Shown: one piece after another, positions 53,236 to 61,797 of the stretch
Layout of the letters: the number at the start of each line of letters is the position of its first letter
Numbering within the stretch: position 1 is the first letter of the stretch
Assembly: GCF_900890705.1 (NCBI RefSeq)
Contig: NZ_CAAHFH010000001.1
Coordinates: 310,001 to 374,000, forward strand
Length of the DNA: 64,000 nucleotides
Direction: 5' to 3'
Source: Pontiella sulfatireligans
GTDB taxonomy: Bacteria; Verrucomicrobiota; Kiritimatiellia; Kiritimatiellales; Pontiellaceae
Notes under the pieces: generated by a model
The model's input: the letters and a program-made list of their open reading frames with translations, nothing else
Told to the model about the DNA's origin: nothing
The model's database searches: none
Made by a program: the position numbers and the translations under genes

Positions 53236-53557
53236 CGATCAACAACTCCGGCAAACTTAGCCCAAAGGACCAGGAACTAAGTACTAACCCTTCGACATTA
53301 AAAACATCCTGCTTCGTCAACTTGTAGATGCGCGGTTGTAATAGGCAGCTGGCTGTTATCTACGTTCCGTTCCTAAATCTTAACACCTATTTGTCCGCCG
53401 TAGCCTAAGATGTAGGAGGGAAACTTAACTCTGCACCTTTGGTACGGACTCTCAAATCCAAAACATCATTTTATAGGATCGAACCATTGCGCCCTTTTTG
53501 TCTCTTAAAACCTAAACCTTAAGCCCTCGTTGCCTTGCAACGTACCCGGAGAAACCT
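53236..53557. repeat. Word-like repeat tract before the UDP-sugar dehydrogenase
   Basis: About 320 bases without a gene. Runs such as GACCAGGAACTAAGTACTAA, CCTAAATCTTAACACCTA and CTTAAAACCTAAACCTTAAG belong to the CCTAAAACC/CTTAA word class also found at 57730-57890 and 58241-58377. Confidence 0.6.
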
Positions 53558-54979
53558 ATGAAAACAAACAACCCCCAGCAAACAACCGTCAACTTTGATT
53601 TGGGCAACGTTCAGATCGGTATCATTGGCCTCGGCTATGTCGGCCTGCCACTTGCCGTCGAGTTTGGAAAAAAGTTCCCGACCATCGGATTCGACATTAA
53701 CGAAGCGCGTGTGGATGAACTAAAGGGCGGAACCGACTCCACCCTCGAATGTTCCACCGAAGAGCTCGCATCCGCGAAGCATCTGGCCTTCACAACCGAC
53801 ATCTCCAAACTTCAAACCGCAAACTGCTACATCGTCACTGTTCCGACTCCCGTCGACAACTCCAACCGTCCCGATCTGACTCCGCTCATTAAAGCCAGCG
53901 AGACCGTTGGCAAGGTCATCTCGAAAGGCGATGTGGTTATCTATGAATCGACCGTCTATCCCGGCGCAACCGAGGAAGACTGCATTCCCGTTGTGGAAAA
54001 GGTTTCCGGTCTAAAATATATCTCCTCTGATCCCAGCCCTTCGCCTTCTGATCTCTGTCCTCCGTCATCTCTCCGAGCCGTAACGCTCTCCGAGCCGGAA
54101 GCTGACCTCTGCGCGCCTGAAGGCGCGGGTTTCTACGCCGGCTACAGCCCCGAACGCATCAACCCCGGCGATAAGGTTCGTCGCTTGACCAATATTGTAA
54201 AAATCACATCTGGCTCCACGCCTGAAACGGCTGACTATGTGGATGCACTCTATCGCAGCATCCTTACGGTCGAAACGCACAAGGCGCCGAGCATCAAGGT
54301 AGCGGAAGCGGCGAAGGTGATCGAAAACACGCAGCGCGACGTTAATATTGCTCTGGTCAACGAACTCGCCATGATCTTTAACCGCATTGGCATCGACACA
54401 CTCGATGTACTGGAAGCAGCCGGATCTAAGTGGAACTTCCTGCCGTTCCGTCCAGGGTTGGTTGGGGGCCACTGCATCGGGGTCGATCCATACTATCTCA
54501 GCTTTAAGGCGCAGCAAGCGGGCTACTATCCCGAGCTGATCTCAGCCCAGCGCCGGATCAACGACCACATGGGGCAGTTTGTGGTGGATGAAACCGTTAA
54601 GCTGATGCTCAAAAAGAAAATTACCGTCAATGGCGCCAAGGTTTTGGTGCTGGGTATAACCTTTAAGGAAAACTGCCCCGATGTCCGCAACACCCGCGTC
54701 GTCGACATTGTCCATGCATTCGAGGGATACGGTTCGGACGTCACCATCTACGATCCCTGGGCTTCTCCCGAAGAAGTTAACCGTGAGTATGGACTTACGA
54801 TTAGAGGACAGAAGACAGAGATCAGCGGACAGAAGTTCGACTGTGTAGTGCTGGCGGTTGCGCATGATGAATTTGCGGCAATGAGCGCAACGGATTTCAA
54901 AGCACTTTGTGCAGAACAAAACGTGATCTACGATATAAAAAATGTGCTGCCCCGAGAACTAGTGGATGCGCGTCTTTAG
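53558..54979 (+). CDS. Nucleotide-sugar (UDP-HexNAc) dehydrogenase, WbpO/TviB type, with insertions
   Basis: 473 residues. GIIGLGYVGLPLAVEFGKKF is the NAD-binding start; GGHCIGVDPYYLSFKAQQ holds the catalytic Cys; ITFKENCPDVRNTRV is in the C-terminal domain. The WbpO/TviB class oxidises UDP-GalNAc or UDP-GlcNAc-type sugars to uronic acids. Residues about 153-190 (PSPSPSDLCPPSSLRA and following) are an extra segment between KVSGLKY and FYAGYSPERINPGD, which adjoin in relatives. A smaller addition (RGQKTEISGQ) sits near 413-425. Both are coded by word-like repeats. Confidence 0.93.
   Translation: MKTNNPQQTTVNFDLGNVQIGIIGLGYVGLPLAVEFGKKFPTIGFDINEARVDELKGGTDSTLECSTEELASAKHLAFTTDISKLQTANCYIVTVPTPVDNSNRPDLTPLIKASETVGKVISKGDVVIYESTVYPGATEEDCIPVVEKVSGLKYISSDPSPSPSDLCPPSSLRAVTLSEPEADLCAPEGAGFYAGYSPERINPGDKVRRLTNIVKITSGSTPETADYVDALYRSILTVETHKAPSIKVAEAAKVIENTQRDVNIALVNELAMIFNRIGIDTLDVLEAAGSKWNFLPFRPGLVGGHCIGVDPYYLSFKAQQAGYYPELISAQRRINDHMGQFVVDETVKLMLKKKITVNGAKVLVLGITFKENCPDVRNTRVVDIVHAFEGYGSDVTIYDPWASPEEVNREYGLTIRGQKTEISGQKFDCVVLAVAHDEFAAMSATDFKALCAEQNVIYDIKNVLPRELVDARL
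54030..54130. repeat. Word-like insertion in the dehydrogenase gene, forward copy
   Basis: 54055-54112 (CTGTCCTCCGTCATCTCTCC ... GCTGACCTCTGC) recurs in inverted orientation at 57267-57324 in a glycosyltransferase gene with 56 of 58 bases identical. It contains a tandem CTCTCCGAGCCG and is followed by a CGCGCCT/AGGCGCG hairpin. In frame here, reading DLCPPSSLRAVTLSEPEADL. Confidence 0.88.
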
Positions 54980-55024
54980 AACAGATTCTTTCGAAAATAA
55001 TTAATGGTTTAAAATGGTGTTGCT

Positions 55025-56212
55025 ATGAAGAAAATGAAAATAATGTCGGTTGTCGGGGCGCGCCCGAATTTTATGAAAATTGCGCCATTTGCTCATGAAT
55101 TGGTAAAGCACCCTGATCAATTTGAGCACTTTCTTGTGCATACGGGACAGCATTACGACAAGGCTATGTCCCATTCTTTTTTCGAGTCGCTCAACATCCC
55201 GCATCCGGACGTTGATCTGGGCATTGGATCCGGCAGCCATGCTGAACAGGTCGGGCGCACCATGATTGAGTTCGAAAAGGTTCTGTTGGAGCAAAAACCT
55301 GACTGGGTGGTTGTGGTTGGGGATGTCAACGCAACCTGCGCATGCTCCATTACGGCTAAAAAGCATCACATTAAAGTTGCTCACATCGAAGCGGGGCTCC
55401 GGTCTTTTGATTTGCACATGCCCGAAGAGATTAACCGGATGGTCACCGACAGCATTTGCGACCTGCTCCTCACGCCGGACGAGTTTGCCAACGAAAATTT
55501 ACGCCGTGAAGGGCATGCCGAGTCGCAAATAAAATTTGTCGGTAATATCATGATCGACACTTTGGAGGCGAATCGGAATCAAGCGGCTGAGCTCGATTTA
55601 AATGAAATTATCCAGCGCAACTTGATTCCTCCAGATGTCAGCGGTCAGGCGTCAGAAGTCAGTACTGATTTTCGATCTCCAGTCTCCGACCTCTGTGAAA
55701 ATAGTTTCACTGTTCTCACCATGCACCGACCTTCAAATGTCGATAGCAAAGAAACCCTTGAGTCGCTGGTCCGACTGTTGATCGATAAAGTTTCCATTGA
55801 GATGCCGTTGGTTTGGAGTGTGCATCCACGCACCAAGAAAAACCTTCAGCGGTTTGGTTTATGGGATGAGGTCATGCAGTGTGCGAATATTATCCTGATC
55901 AATCCCGTCGGCTATCATGAAATGCTCAAACTTAATATGAGCGCAAAAATCATGCTGACGGATAGCGGTGGCCTGCAGGAGGAAAGCTGCGTGTTGGGTA
56001 CGCCATGCATCACCATGCGTGAAAGTACTGAACGGCCTGTCACGTTGGTCGAGCATGGAGGCGTTTCTGAGTTGACGGGGTCCGACCCCGAGGGAATCCT
56101 CGTTGCCTTTAAGCAGTTTTTAAATTTTGATCGTCGAGGGCACTTCCCGCGTTTGTGGGATGGAGGGACGGCCAAGCGAATTGTAAATGCGCTCCGCGAT
56201 GCAGGTTGCTGA
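55025..56212 (+). CDS. wecB: UDP-N-acetylglucosamine 2-epimerase (non-hydrolysing)
   Basis: 395 residues: VGARPNFMKIAPFAHEL, HTGQHYDKAMS, VVGDVNATCACS, HIEAGLRSFDLHMPEE and LTDSGGLQEESCVLGTP (substrate loop). It interconverts UDP-GlcNAc and UDP-ManNAc. Residues about 202-226 (VSGQASEVSTDFRSPVSDLC) are an insertion before the conserved VLTMHRPSNVD, encoded by word-like repeats. With the dehydrogenase upstream it would give a UDP-aminouronic acid such as ManNAcA. Confidence 0.94.
   Translation: MKKMKIMSVVGARPNFMKIAPFAHELVKHPDQFEHFLVHTGQHYDKAMSHSFFESLNIPHPDVDLGIGSGSHAEQVGRTMIEFEKVLLEQKPDWVVVVGDVNATCACSITAKKHHIKVAHIEAGLRSFDLHMPEEINRMVTDSICDLLLTPDEFANENLRREGHAESQIKFVGNIMIDTLEANRNQAAELDLNEIIQRNLIPPDVSGQASEVSTDFRSPVSDLCENSFTVLTMHRPSNVDSKETLESLVRLLIDKVSIEMPLVWSVHPRTKKNLQRFGLWDEVMQCANIILINPVGYHEMLKLNMSAKIMLTDSGGLQEESCVLGTPCITMRESTERPVTLVEHGGVSELTGSDPEGILVAFKQFLNFDRRGHFPRLWDGGTAKRIVNALRDAGC
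55632..55705. repeat. Word-like palindromic insertion inside wecB
   Basis: CAGCGGTCAGGCGTCAGAAG followed by TCAG, then the inverse-type words CTCCAGTCTCCGACCTCTG. The vocabulary (GTCAGAAGTCAG, GACCTCTG) overlaps that of the dehydrogenase and glycosyltransferase insertions. Confidence 0.65.
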
Positions 56213-56494
56213 CCGTTGCGAGCTCTCAACACCTTCGCCCTTCATAGATTGATGGGGCTTATGCAGTAATCCAATCAGCCCATTAACCTAAACAGGGAAA
56301 TGGAACCACGGATGAACTCAGATGGACACTGATTGCCAATGAGATATGTTGCCTAAGGCACTCACTTGACGGAGTAATTCAGACATTTACCTATCTATTT
56401 CTGTTATCCGAGTTTATCGGTGGCAACAACTCCCGTCTGGTCGTTCTTTTGCGGTTCATTTCCGTTCTCAGGATTAAGCGTTCGATCTCATTTA

Positions 56495-57730
56495 ATGAAT
56501 GATCCAAAAATATTTTTTGCAGGGTGTTTGGATGCTGATCCGTATTTTTGTCTGAAGCAATGTGACAGAACGATTGTGTCGGAGTTGGGGAGTTGGGGAG
56601 TAAAGGTGAGGGAGCTGCATAAAGAACTTCCGCCCGGGAAAGTTTTCAGAAAGATTAACCGGAAGGTGCTTTATCCCGCTCTTGTTGCAAAAGCAACGAA
56701 GTCGTGTGTTCTAAACAGGATAGATGATTACGCATTACGCAATACACATTACTCATCACTTTTACATATCAGTTCCCAGTGCTACGCTAACCTAATACCT
56801 AAATCCAGCATCCCTACGACGATCACGGTTCACGATGTTGCAGAATTTGACTACCCGGAGGGGTATACCTCTGCACAGCTAAGGCGATGGGAAACACGAA
56901 TTGAACAACTAAAGAATGCAGAACTTGTTTTCACCGTGTCGGATTTTACGAGGCAAGAGCTAATTAAGAAAACTGACGTTTCGGCAGAAAAGATCATCGT
57001 CAATCCCAATGGAATTGACTGCGGGTTTAGAGTTCTTGATGAATCAGAGATTTTAAATTTGTCACGAAACCCGCTTGGCACCAGGCATAAGGTAGTAGGC
57101 ACTAGGGCGAAAGAACTGGTGAATGGGGCGCTAGAAACTCGGTTCTTGGTTCTGGCTGCCGGCAGTAACATTTACCGGAAAAACCTTCCAACGCTTTTCA
57201 AGGCCGTAGAGGAGTTAGGGCGTAGGGGAGTGCCGGTGACGCTTGTGAAGGCGGGGGAGCCGATAGGGCAGAAGTCAGCTTCCGGCTCGGAGAGCGCTAC
57301 GGCTCGGAGAGATGACGGAGGACAGAGGACAGAGAGGCGTGGGCTGAAGACGGTGTTACATGGAGTGGAGATTATTAACCTCGGGTTCGTTTCTCAGACC
57401 GAGTTAAATACGCTCTACAACCTATGCGACGTCCTGGCTTTTCCTTCGTTCTATGAAGGTTTTGGCATGCCGGTTGTTGAGGCGCAGCTGTGCGGACTGC
57501 CTTGCGTAGTATCGAATGCGTCCTCATTGCCGGAAGTCGGAGGGGATGGGGCTCTGTATCACGACCCAGCGGATGCGGATGCGCTGGCCGATCAACTAGA
57601 GCGTGTTTATAAAGATAGGCGCCTGCGAGGTGAGCTTCAGGAAAAGGGATTCAGTAATGCGGAACGTTTTTCATGGGGTAAGCATGTCGATATTTTGCTG
57701 AAAGGATTTCAGCGGGTTTTAGGAAATTAG
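56495..57730 (+). CDS. Glycosyltransferase family 4 protein with three repeat-derived insertions
   Basis: 411 residues from the ATG at 56495; the frame extends 25 codons upstream without support. GT4 features: TVHDVAEFDYPEGYTSAQL, IVNPNGID, FVSQTELNTLYNLCDVLAFP and SFYEGFGMPVVEAQLCGLP (nucleotide-sugar E-x7-E region). It moves a sugar to the growing polymer. Word-like insertions sit near residues 77-90 (ALRNTHYSSL), 190-210 (PLGTRHKVVGTRAKEL) and 257-277 (SASGSESATARRDDGGQRTE). The last is the inverted copy of the dehydrogenase insertion. Confidence 0.88.
   Translation: MNDPKIFFAGCLDADPYFCLKQCDRTIVSELGSWGVKVRELHKELPPGKVFRKINRKVLYPALVAKATKSCVLNRIDDYALRNTHYSSLLHISSQCYANLIPKSSIPTTITVHDVAEFDYPEGYTSAQLRRWETRIEQLKNAELVFTVSDFTRQELIKKTDVSAEKIIVNPNGIDCGFRVLDESEILNLSRNPLGTRHKVVGTRAKELVNGALETRFLVLAAGSNIYRKNLPTLFKAVEELGRRGVPVTLVKAGEPIGQKSASGSESATARRDDGGQRTERRGLKTVLHGVEIINLGFVSQTELNTLYNLCDVLAFPSFYEGFGMPVVEAQLCGLPCVVSNASSLPEVGGDGALYHDPADADALADQLERVYKDRRLRGELQEKGFSNAERFSWGKHVDILLKGFQRVLGN
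57260..57336. repeat. Word-like insertion in the GT4 gene, inverted copy
   Basis: 57267-57324 is the reverse complement of 54055-54112 with two mismatches. It is followed by GAGGACAGAGGACAGAGAGG. Read in the opposite direction it is still open and in frame, giving an entirely different peptide from the one in the dehydrogenase. Confidence 0.88.
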
Positions 57731-57889
57731 GGTTTAGGCGTTAAGTGGGGGTTAAGAAGAAGATTGTTTTAGGTGGTTATGTATTAGGAATTAAGACCGC
57801 CCTGCCTATAACCTAATGCTTAAAACCTAAAACAGATTTCTTCCTAAAACCTAAACACTTAATTCTTAAATCAGGAGCCGAGGGCGACT
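57731..57889. repeat. Word-like repeat tract before the third four-helix-bundle gene
   Basis: Runs GGGTTTAGGCGTTAAGTGGG and, inverted, CCTAATGCTTAAAACCTAAA and TTCCTAAAACCTAAACACTT. Its last part (57843-57869) is the inverted partner of 58241-58260, so it borders the four-helix-bundle gene on the left. Confidence 0.7.
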
Positions 57890-58245
57890 ATGTACCAATC
57901 ATTTGAAAACTTGGAGGTGTGGAAAGCTTCGTTGGAGTTAAGTGTTACGGGGTTTATGCCGAATTGAAGAAATGCCGGGATTATGGCTTCAAAGATCAGA
58001 TCTGTCGTGCTTCAGTGAGCATTCCATCTAACATTGCCGAAGGCATGGAACGTGATTCCAAGAAAGAAACGATTCACTTTCTGCATATTGCAAAAGGATC
58101 CTGTGCAGAAGTTCGAACCCAATTGCATATTGCTTCTAAAATTGGATACATAGAAAAGCAAGTTGTGGATGAGTTGCTAAATGTTGCCGAAAGCATCTCC
58201 CGCATGCTCCATGGTTTAATTAAGTCCCTCGGGGGCCGGAGTTAA
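57890..58245 (+). pseudogene. Frameshifted four-helix-bundle (23S-IVP family) gene
   Basis: The first frame (ATG 57890, AGGAG upstream) reads MYQSFENLEVWKASLELSVT, then runs into a stop at 57965-57967. The rest of the protein continues in another frame as VYAELKKCRDYGFKDQICRA, SVSIPSNIAEGM and HFLHIAKGSCAEVRTQLHIA. Extra G bases near 57949-57952 (ACGGGGTTT) explain the shift. Without it the protein would be about 118 residues, like the intact copy at 49665-50009. Confidence 0.82.
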
Positions 58246-58377
58246 GTGTTATGTTTTATGTGTTAAGCGGAATCCTAATTCCTGCCAATTAGTTCCTAAA
58301 ACTTAATGCCTAATCACTTAAACCTTCGCCAACGGGCTCTCTCCTAATCCTTAAAACCTAACACTTAAAACTCTCTT
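58241..58377. repeat. Word-like repeat tract after the third four-helix-bundle gene
   Basis: GTTAAGTGTTATGTTTTATG pairs in inverted orientation with the tract to the left of the gene. Further on come inverse-type words (CCTAAAACTTAATGCCTAAT, CCTTAAAACCTAACACTTAA). The last directly precedes the next glycosyltransferase start. Confidence 0.65.
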
Positions 58378-59547
58378 GTGAACCGCATCCTAATCATATC
58401 GCCATGTTCTGGAGTGGGCAGCGGTGCAGAAATCGTTCTGGAAGAATTATTGAAGGCCTGGACGCCTGAGGATCTGCAACTCGTGTTGTTGGCTCCCGAA
58501 GGAAGCCGCCCTCATGACGCGGCAAAAGAGTCAGACATTGAGTGGCACGACCTTTCGATTAAGAAAAACGGTTTGCACATGCTGGATAACTTGCGGGCTG
58601 TAAAAGCCGCATGTGAATCCATACCGAAGTGCGATGTGGTGTTGTCTTGGACCATCCGTACCTTCCCAGCATCGGAATGGTTGGGCAGGCAATGGACGGT
58701 TCCATGTGCCGGCGTATTGCACGACAATCCTTTTCCCCGGAAAATGCATGGCCCGGTTCTATGGAATCCGCGGGGAATGGATTTTAAACGTCTTTGTTCC
58801 TGGAAAGAAATGCTCTGGCATAGTCAGGAATATGTTTTGCGGACGTGGTGGCGTTGGCAATGGGCGCATAGGGTTGCAAATCGTTTTTCAAAATTGGTCT
58901 GTGTCAGTGAAGCCGTTCGTCAGGAATGCATTCGAAACGGATACAGGTGTCCGATGACCGTCATCAGAAACGGTCTGGTGGATATTCCTGTAGGAGATGG
59001 GATTCAAGATGGGAAATTGCGCATCGGCTTCTTAGGAATGGAGCATCCGCATCGGAAAGGGTTTTCGGTTGTTGAACAATGGATTTCCCGATTAACGGGT
59101 GATGTTGTGTGGAAGCTCTATGGAGGCGCATCGAAAAGTACGGTCAGACGCATCGAAAAACTAAAGAAGCAGTATTCAATTGAATACCGTGGTTTTCAGG
59201 ATCGAACGGCCATATTCAAGGAAATCGATGTCTTAATGCACGCCAGCACTTTGTTTGATCCGCTTCCAACTGTTCTGATCGAGGCAGCGCGGGCGGGCAT
59301 TCCATGTGTGGCTTCCTCTCAGGGTGGTGCTTCGGAAATAGTAGAGGAAGAAGTTAGTGGAAGTATTTTTGATCTGGATGAGACCGATGTGGGGTTGGAA
59401 AAGCTCAATGCCCTGTTCGATTGCGGGAGGCGGGAAAGAATGGGAAGGAACGCCCGGAACCTTTTTGGAGAACGATTTCGGGTGGAACGCATGGCACAGG
59501 AATACCTGCTGTTTTTCACATGCCTCATAGGTGGTAAAAATACCTAA
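58378..59547 (+). CDS. Glycosyltransferase family 4 protein
   Basis: 389 residues, GTG start. Two Rossmann halves: the N-terminal one with ILIISPCSGVGSGAEIVLEE, and the C-terminal one with LRIGFLGMEHPHRKGFSVVE, VWKLYGGASK and LFDPLPTVLIEAARAGIPCV (the E-x7-E type donor site). It is cytoplasmic or membrane-associated and adds a sugar to the repeat unit. No insertion is seen in this gene. Length is normal. Confidence 0.87.
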   Translation: MNRILIISPCSGVGSGAEIVLEELLKAWTPEDLQLVLLAPEGSRPHDAAKESDIEWHDLSIKKNGLHMLDNLRAVKAACESIPKCDVVLSWTIRTFPASEWLGRQWTVPCAGVLHDNPFPRKMHGPVLWNPRGMDFKRLCSWKEMLWHSQEYVLRTWWRWQWAHRVANRFSKLVCVSEAVRQECIRNGYRCPMTVIRNGLVDIPVGDGIQDGKLRIGFLGMEHPHRKGFSVVEQWISRLTGDVVWKLYGGASKSTVRRIEKLKKQYSIEYRGFQDRTAIFKEIDVLMHASTLFDPLPTVLIEAARAGIPCVASSQGGASEIVEEEVSGSIFDLDETDVGLEKLNALFDCGRRERMGRNARNLFGERFRVERMAQEYLLFFTCLIGGKNT

Positions 59548-59629
59548 CAACAGCCATTTTTGGCCACGCGTAATTGGGAGTGGTTTCCAATAGAAACCCG
59601 TCTCTGATAACCAACTGCTTTTAGAAAAA

Positions 59630-61144
59630 ATGAGGATAATCAATAAAGAAACCTTATTTCAAGGGCACGCTCTCGATCAGGATATGGTCGGGAAGTCTGT
59701 GCGTGGTGGTGTAGCCACGTTGAGTGCCCATGGGGTACAGTTTTTCCTGAGAATAGGAAGCATGGCGGTGCTTGCCCGTTTGTTGACCCCGGCAGATTAT
59801 GGGTTGATTGGAATGGTGACAGTCATTATCACTTTCGCACAAATGTTCACGGACGCCGGGCTATCAATGGCGACGGTTCAAAAGGACCACATTACACATG
59901 AGCAAATCAGTACTCTGTTTTGGGTCAATGTATGGGTCAGTGTTGTTTTGGGGCTTTGTATTTTGGCTGGAGCACCATTGATTGCCCAGTTTTACGGCAA
60001 ACCAGAGTTGACGGCCGTGACGGCCGTGCTGGCATGTTCTTTTATGGTGAGTGGTTTGGTGATTCAGCATAAAGCGCTTCTTCGGCGCCATATGCAGTTT
60101 GGAACATTAGCCCGTATTCAAGTCGTCAGTCAGGTGATCAGCATTATGGCTACAATTGCCTTGGCTGTTTGCGGATGGAGGTACTGGGCGCTGGTCGGGG
60201 GATCGTTGGTTCTCGCATTCACAGATCTATGTTTCACCCTCTTTTTCTGTCGTTGGGTTCCTGGACGAATGAGAAGGGGAACGAACGCCCGAAGCATGCT
60301 GTTATTTGGCGGGCACTTGACTGGATTCAACTTTCTTAACTATTTTTCGAGGAATGCGGACAATGTGATCATTGGTAAATTCATCAGTTCTGATGCATTG
60401 GGCATCTATTCGCGCGCCTATCAACTTCTCATGCTGCCCATTTCGATGATATCTGGGCCTCTCAGTCATGTTGCCCTGCCTGCATTATGCCGGCTAAATG
60501 AAGATAGGGATCGTCTCCATAAATACTATTTACATATTCTCTATATGCTTAGTTTGGTTGCGAGTCCGATTGCTGGAGCAGCATACCTAATGAGCCGGGA
60601 GTTGGTTGTGTTTTTACTTGGGCCGAACTGGCTTCTTGTGAGTGATGTGTTTGGATATTTGGCTATTGGCGGTCTATTGCAACCTCTTTACAATACCCAG
60701 GCTTGGTTGCATTTGGCTGTTGGTCGTTCCGATCGGGTGTTCCGCTGGGGGTTGGTCGGTTCCCCGATAATCATTGCTTCTTTCATAATTGGCATCAAAT
60801 GGGGGATTAACGGGGTGGCGTTTTGTTATTCCCTTGCAATCATTATCAATACGGTTGGTTCGTTGGCCTATGCGGGGCGCAGCGCTGAATTGTCGTTTAT
60901 AAGGATTGTGGGAGCAGTTTTCCGTCCGCTTCTTTCATGCCTATTAGCTGTAGCAACAGTGGCTTTGCTGTTTCGTCATATTCCATGGAAGGAACCCATT
61001 GGATTATTCGTAGGGAAATCCATTGGGTATGTGTTCAGTTATATGGTTTTTCTGTTTTTGATGTTTAAGGGATTCCAGCCACTAAGAGATTTGATGGCCG
61101 TGGGCGCAAGAATCAATTTGGCGAGAAACCTTGGAAGGGTCTAA
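59630..61144 (+). CDS. Polysaccharide flippase (MOP superfamily, Wzx/WzxC-like)
   Basis: 504 residues with about 12-14 membrane segments. MAVLARLLTPADYGLIGMVT near the start, and FNFLNYFSRNADNVIIGKFI in the middle, are typical of the WzxC/TuaB branch of oligosaccharide flippases. It moves the lipid-linked repeat unit across the inner membrane. The start is the ATG at 59630; an internal ATG at residue 19 is possible. Confidence 0.9.
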   Translation: MRIINKETLFQGHALDQDMVGKSVRGGVATLSAHGVQFFLRIGSMAVLARLLTPADYGLIGMVTVIITFAQMFTDAGLSMATVQKDHITHEQISTLFWVNVWVSVVLGLCILAGAPLIAQFYGKPELTAVTAVLACSFMVSGLVIQHKALLRRHMQFGTLARIQVVSQVISIMATIALAVCGWRYWALVGGSLVLAFTDLCFTLFFCRWVPGRMRRGTNARSMLLFGGHLTGFNFLNYFSRNADNVIIGKFISSDALGIYSRAYQLLMLPISMISGPLSHVALPALCRLNEDRDRLHKYYLHILYMLSLVASPIAGAAYLMSRELVVFLLGPNWLLVSDVFGYLAIGGLLQPLYNTQAWLHLAVGRSDRVFRWGLVGSPIIIASFIIGIKWGINGVAFCYSLAIIINTVGSLAYAGRSAELSFIRIVGAVFRPLLSCLLAVATVALLFRHIPWKEPIGLFVGKSIGYVFSYMVFLFLMFKGFQPLRDLMAVGARINLARNLGRV

Positions 61145-61149
61145 GAGGG

Positions 61150-61794
61150 ATGGCCGTGGCGGATATACAAGTGGATCGTAGCCTATATTTTACTTCCGGA
61201 TATTGTCTGCCGGGAAGATTTGCCGCATATACGTACCAAATCAAAGAGGTATTGGACTCGGGAGCAAAGACGGTCTTGGAAATCGGCCCCGGGAATGGTG
61301 TGGCAACCTATGTGTTGCGGCAGGCCGGAATTCGAGTAGATACAGTTGATCATGATCCCGCATTGAATCCTGATTTCGTCGCATCCGTTGTTGATTTGCC
61401 CTTTGCCCAAAACTCGTATGATGCGGTTGTCTGTTGCCAGGTTTTGGAGCATTTGCCATGGGATATGTTCCCGGATGCCATGAAGGGGCTGGCCTCTATT
61501 GCTAAGGAACAGGTCATTATTAGCCTTCCTAATGCTACGCAATACTACTACTTGAATTACAAGTTTCCTAAATTAAAGCAAAGGAGTTGGGCGGTCGAGC
61601 GGCAGAGGCGTGGAGACATGATGGAGTTTGATGGCGAGCATTATTGGGAGATTGGGAGGGGCGTTAGCGTAGAGGATCTGAAGGCGGTGTTTAAGGGGGT
61701 TGGGCTGGCTGTTCAGGATTCCTACAGGGTTCCCGAATATATGGCACATCATTTTTTCCGTCTTAAGCCAAAGAATAAATGCGATGATGATTAA
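61150..61794 (+). CDS. Class I SAM-dependent methyltransferase
   Basis: 214 residues: motif I VLEIGPGNGVATYVLR, VDTVDHDPALNPD (acidic after strand 2), VVDLPFAQNSYDAVVCCQVL and LEHLPWD. It could methylate a sugar or the lipid-linked glycan in the locus. It starts 5 bases after the flippase stop and ends 3 bases before a GT2 gene, so it is part of the operon. The methyl acceptor is unknown. Confidence 0.87.
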   Translation: MAVADIQVDRSLYFTSGYCLPGRFAAYTYQIKEVLDSGAKTVLEIGPGNGVATYVLRQAGIRVDTVDHDPALNPDFVASVVDLPFAQNSYDAVVCCQVLEHLPWDMFPDAMKGLASIAKEQVIISLPNATQYYYLNYKFPKLKQRSWAVERQRRGDMMEFDGEHYWEIGRGVSVEDLKAVFKGVGLAVQDSYRVPEYMAHHFFRLKPKNKCDDD

Positions 61795-61797
61795 ATC

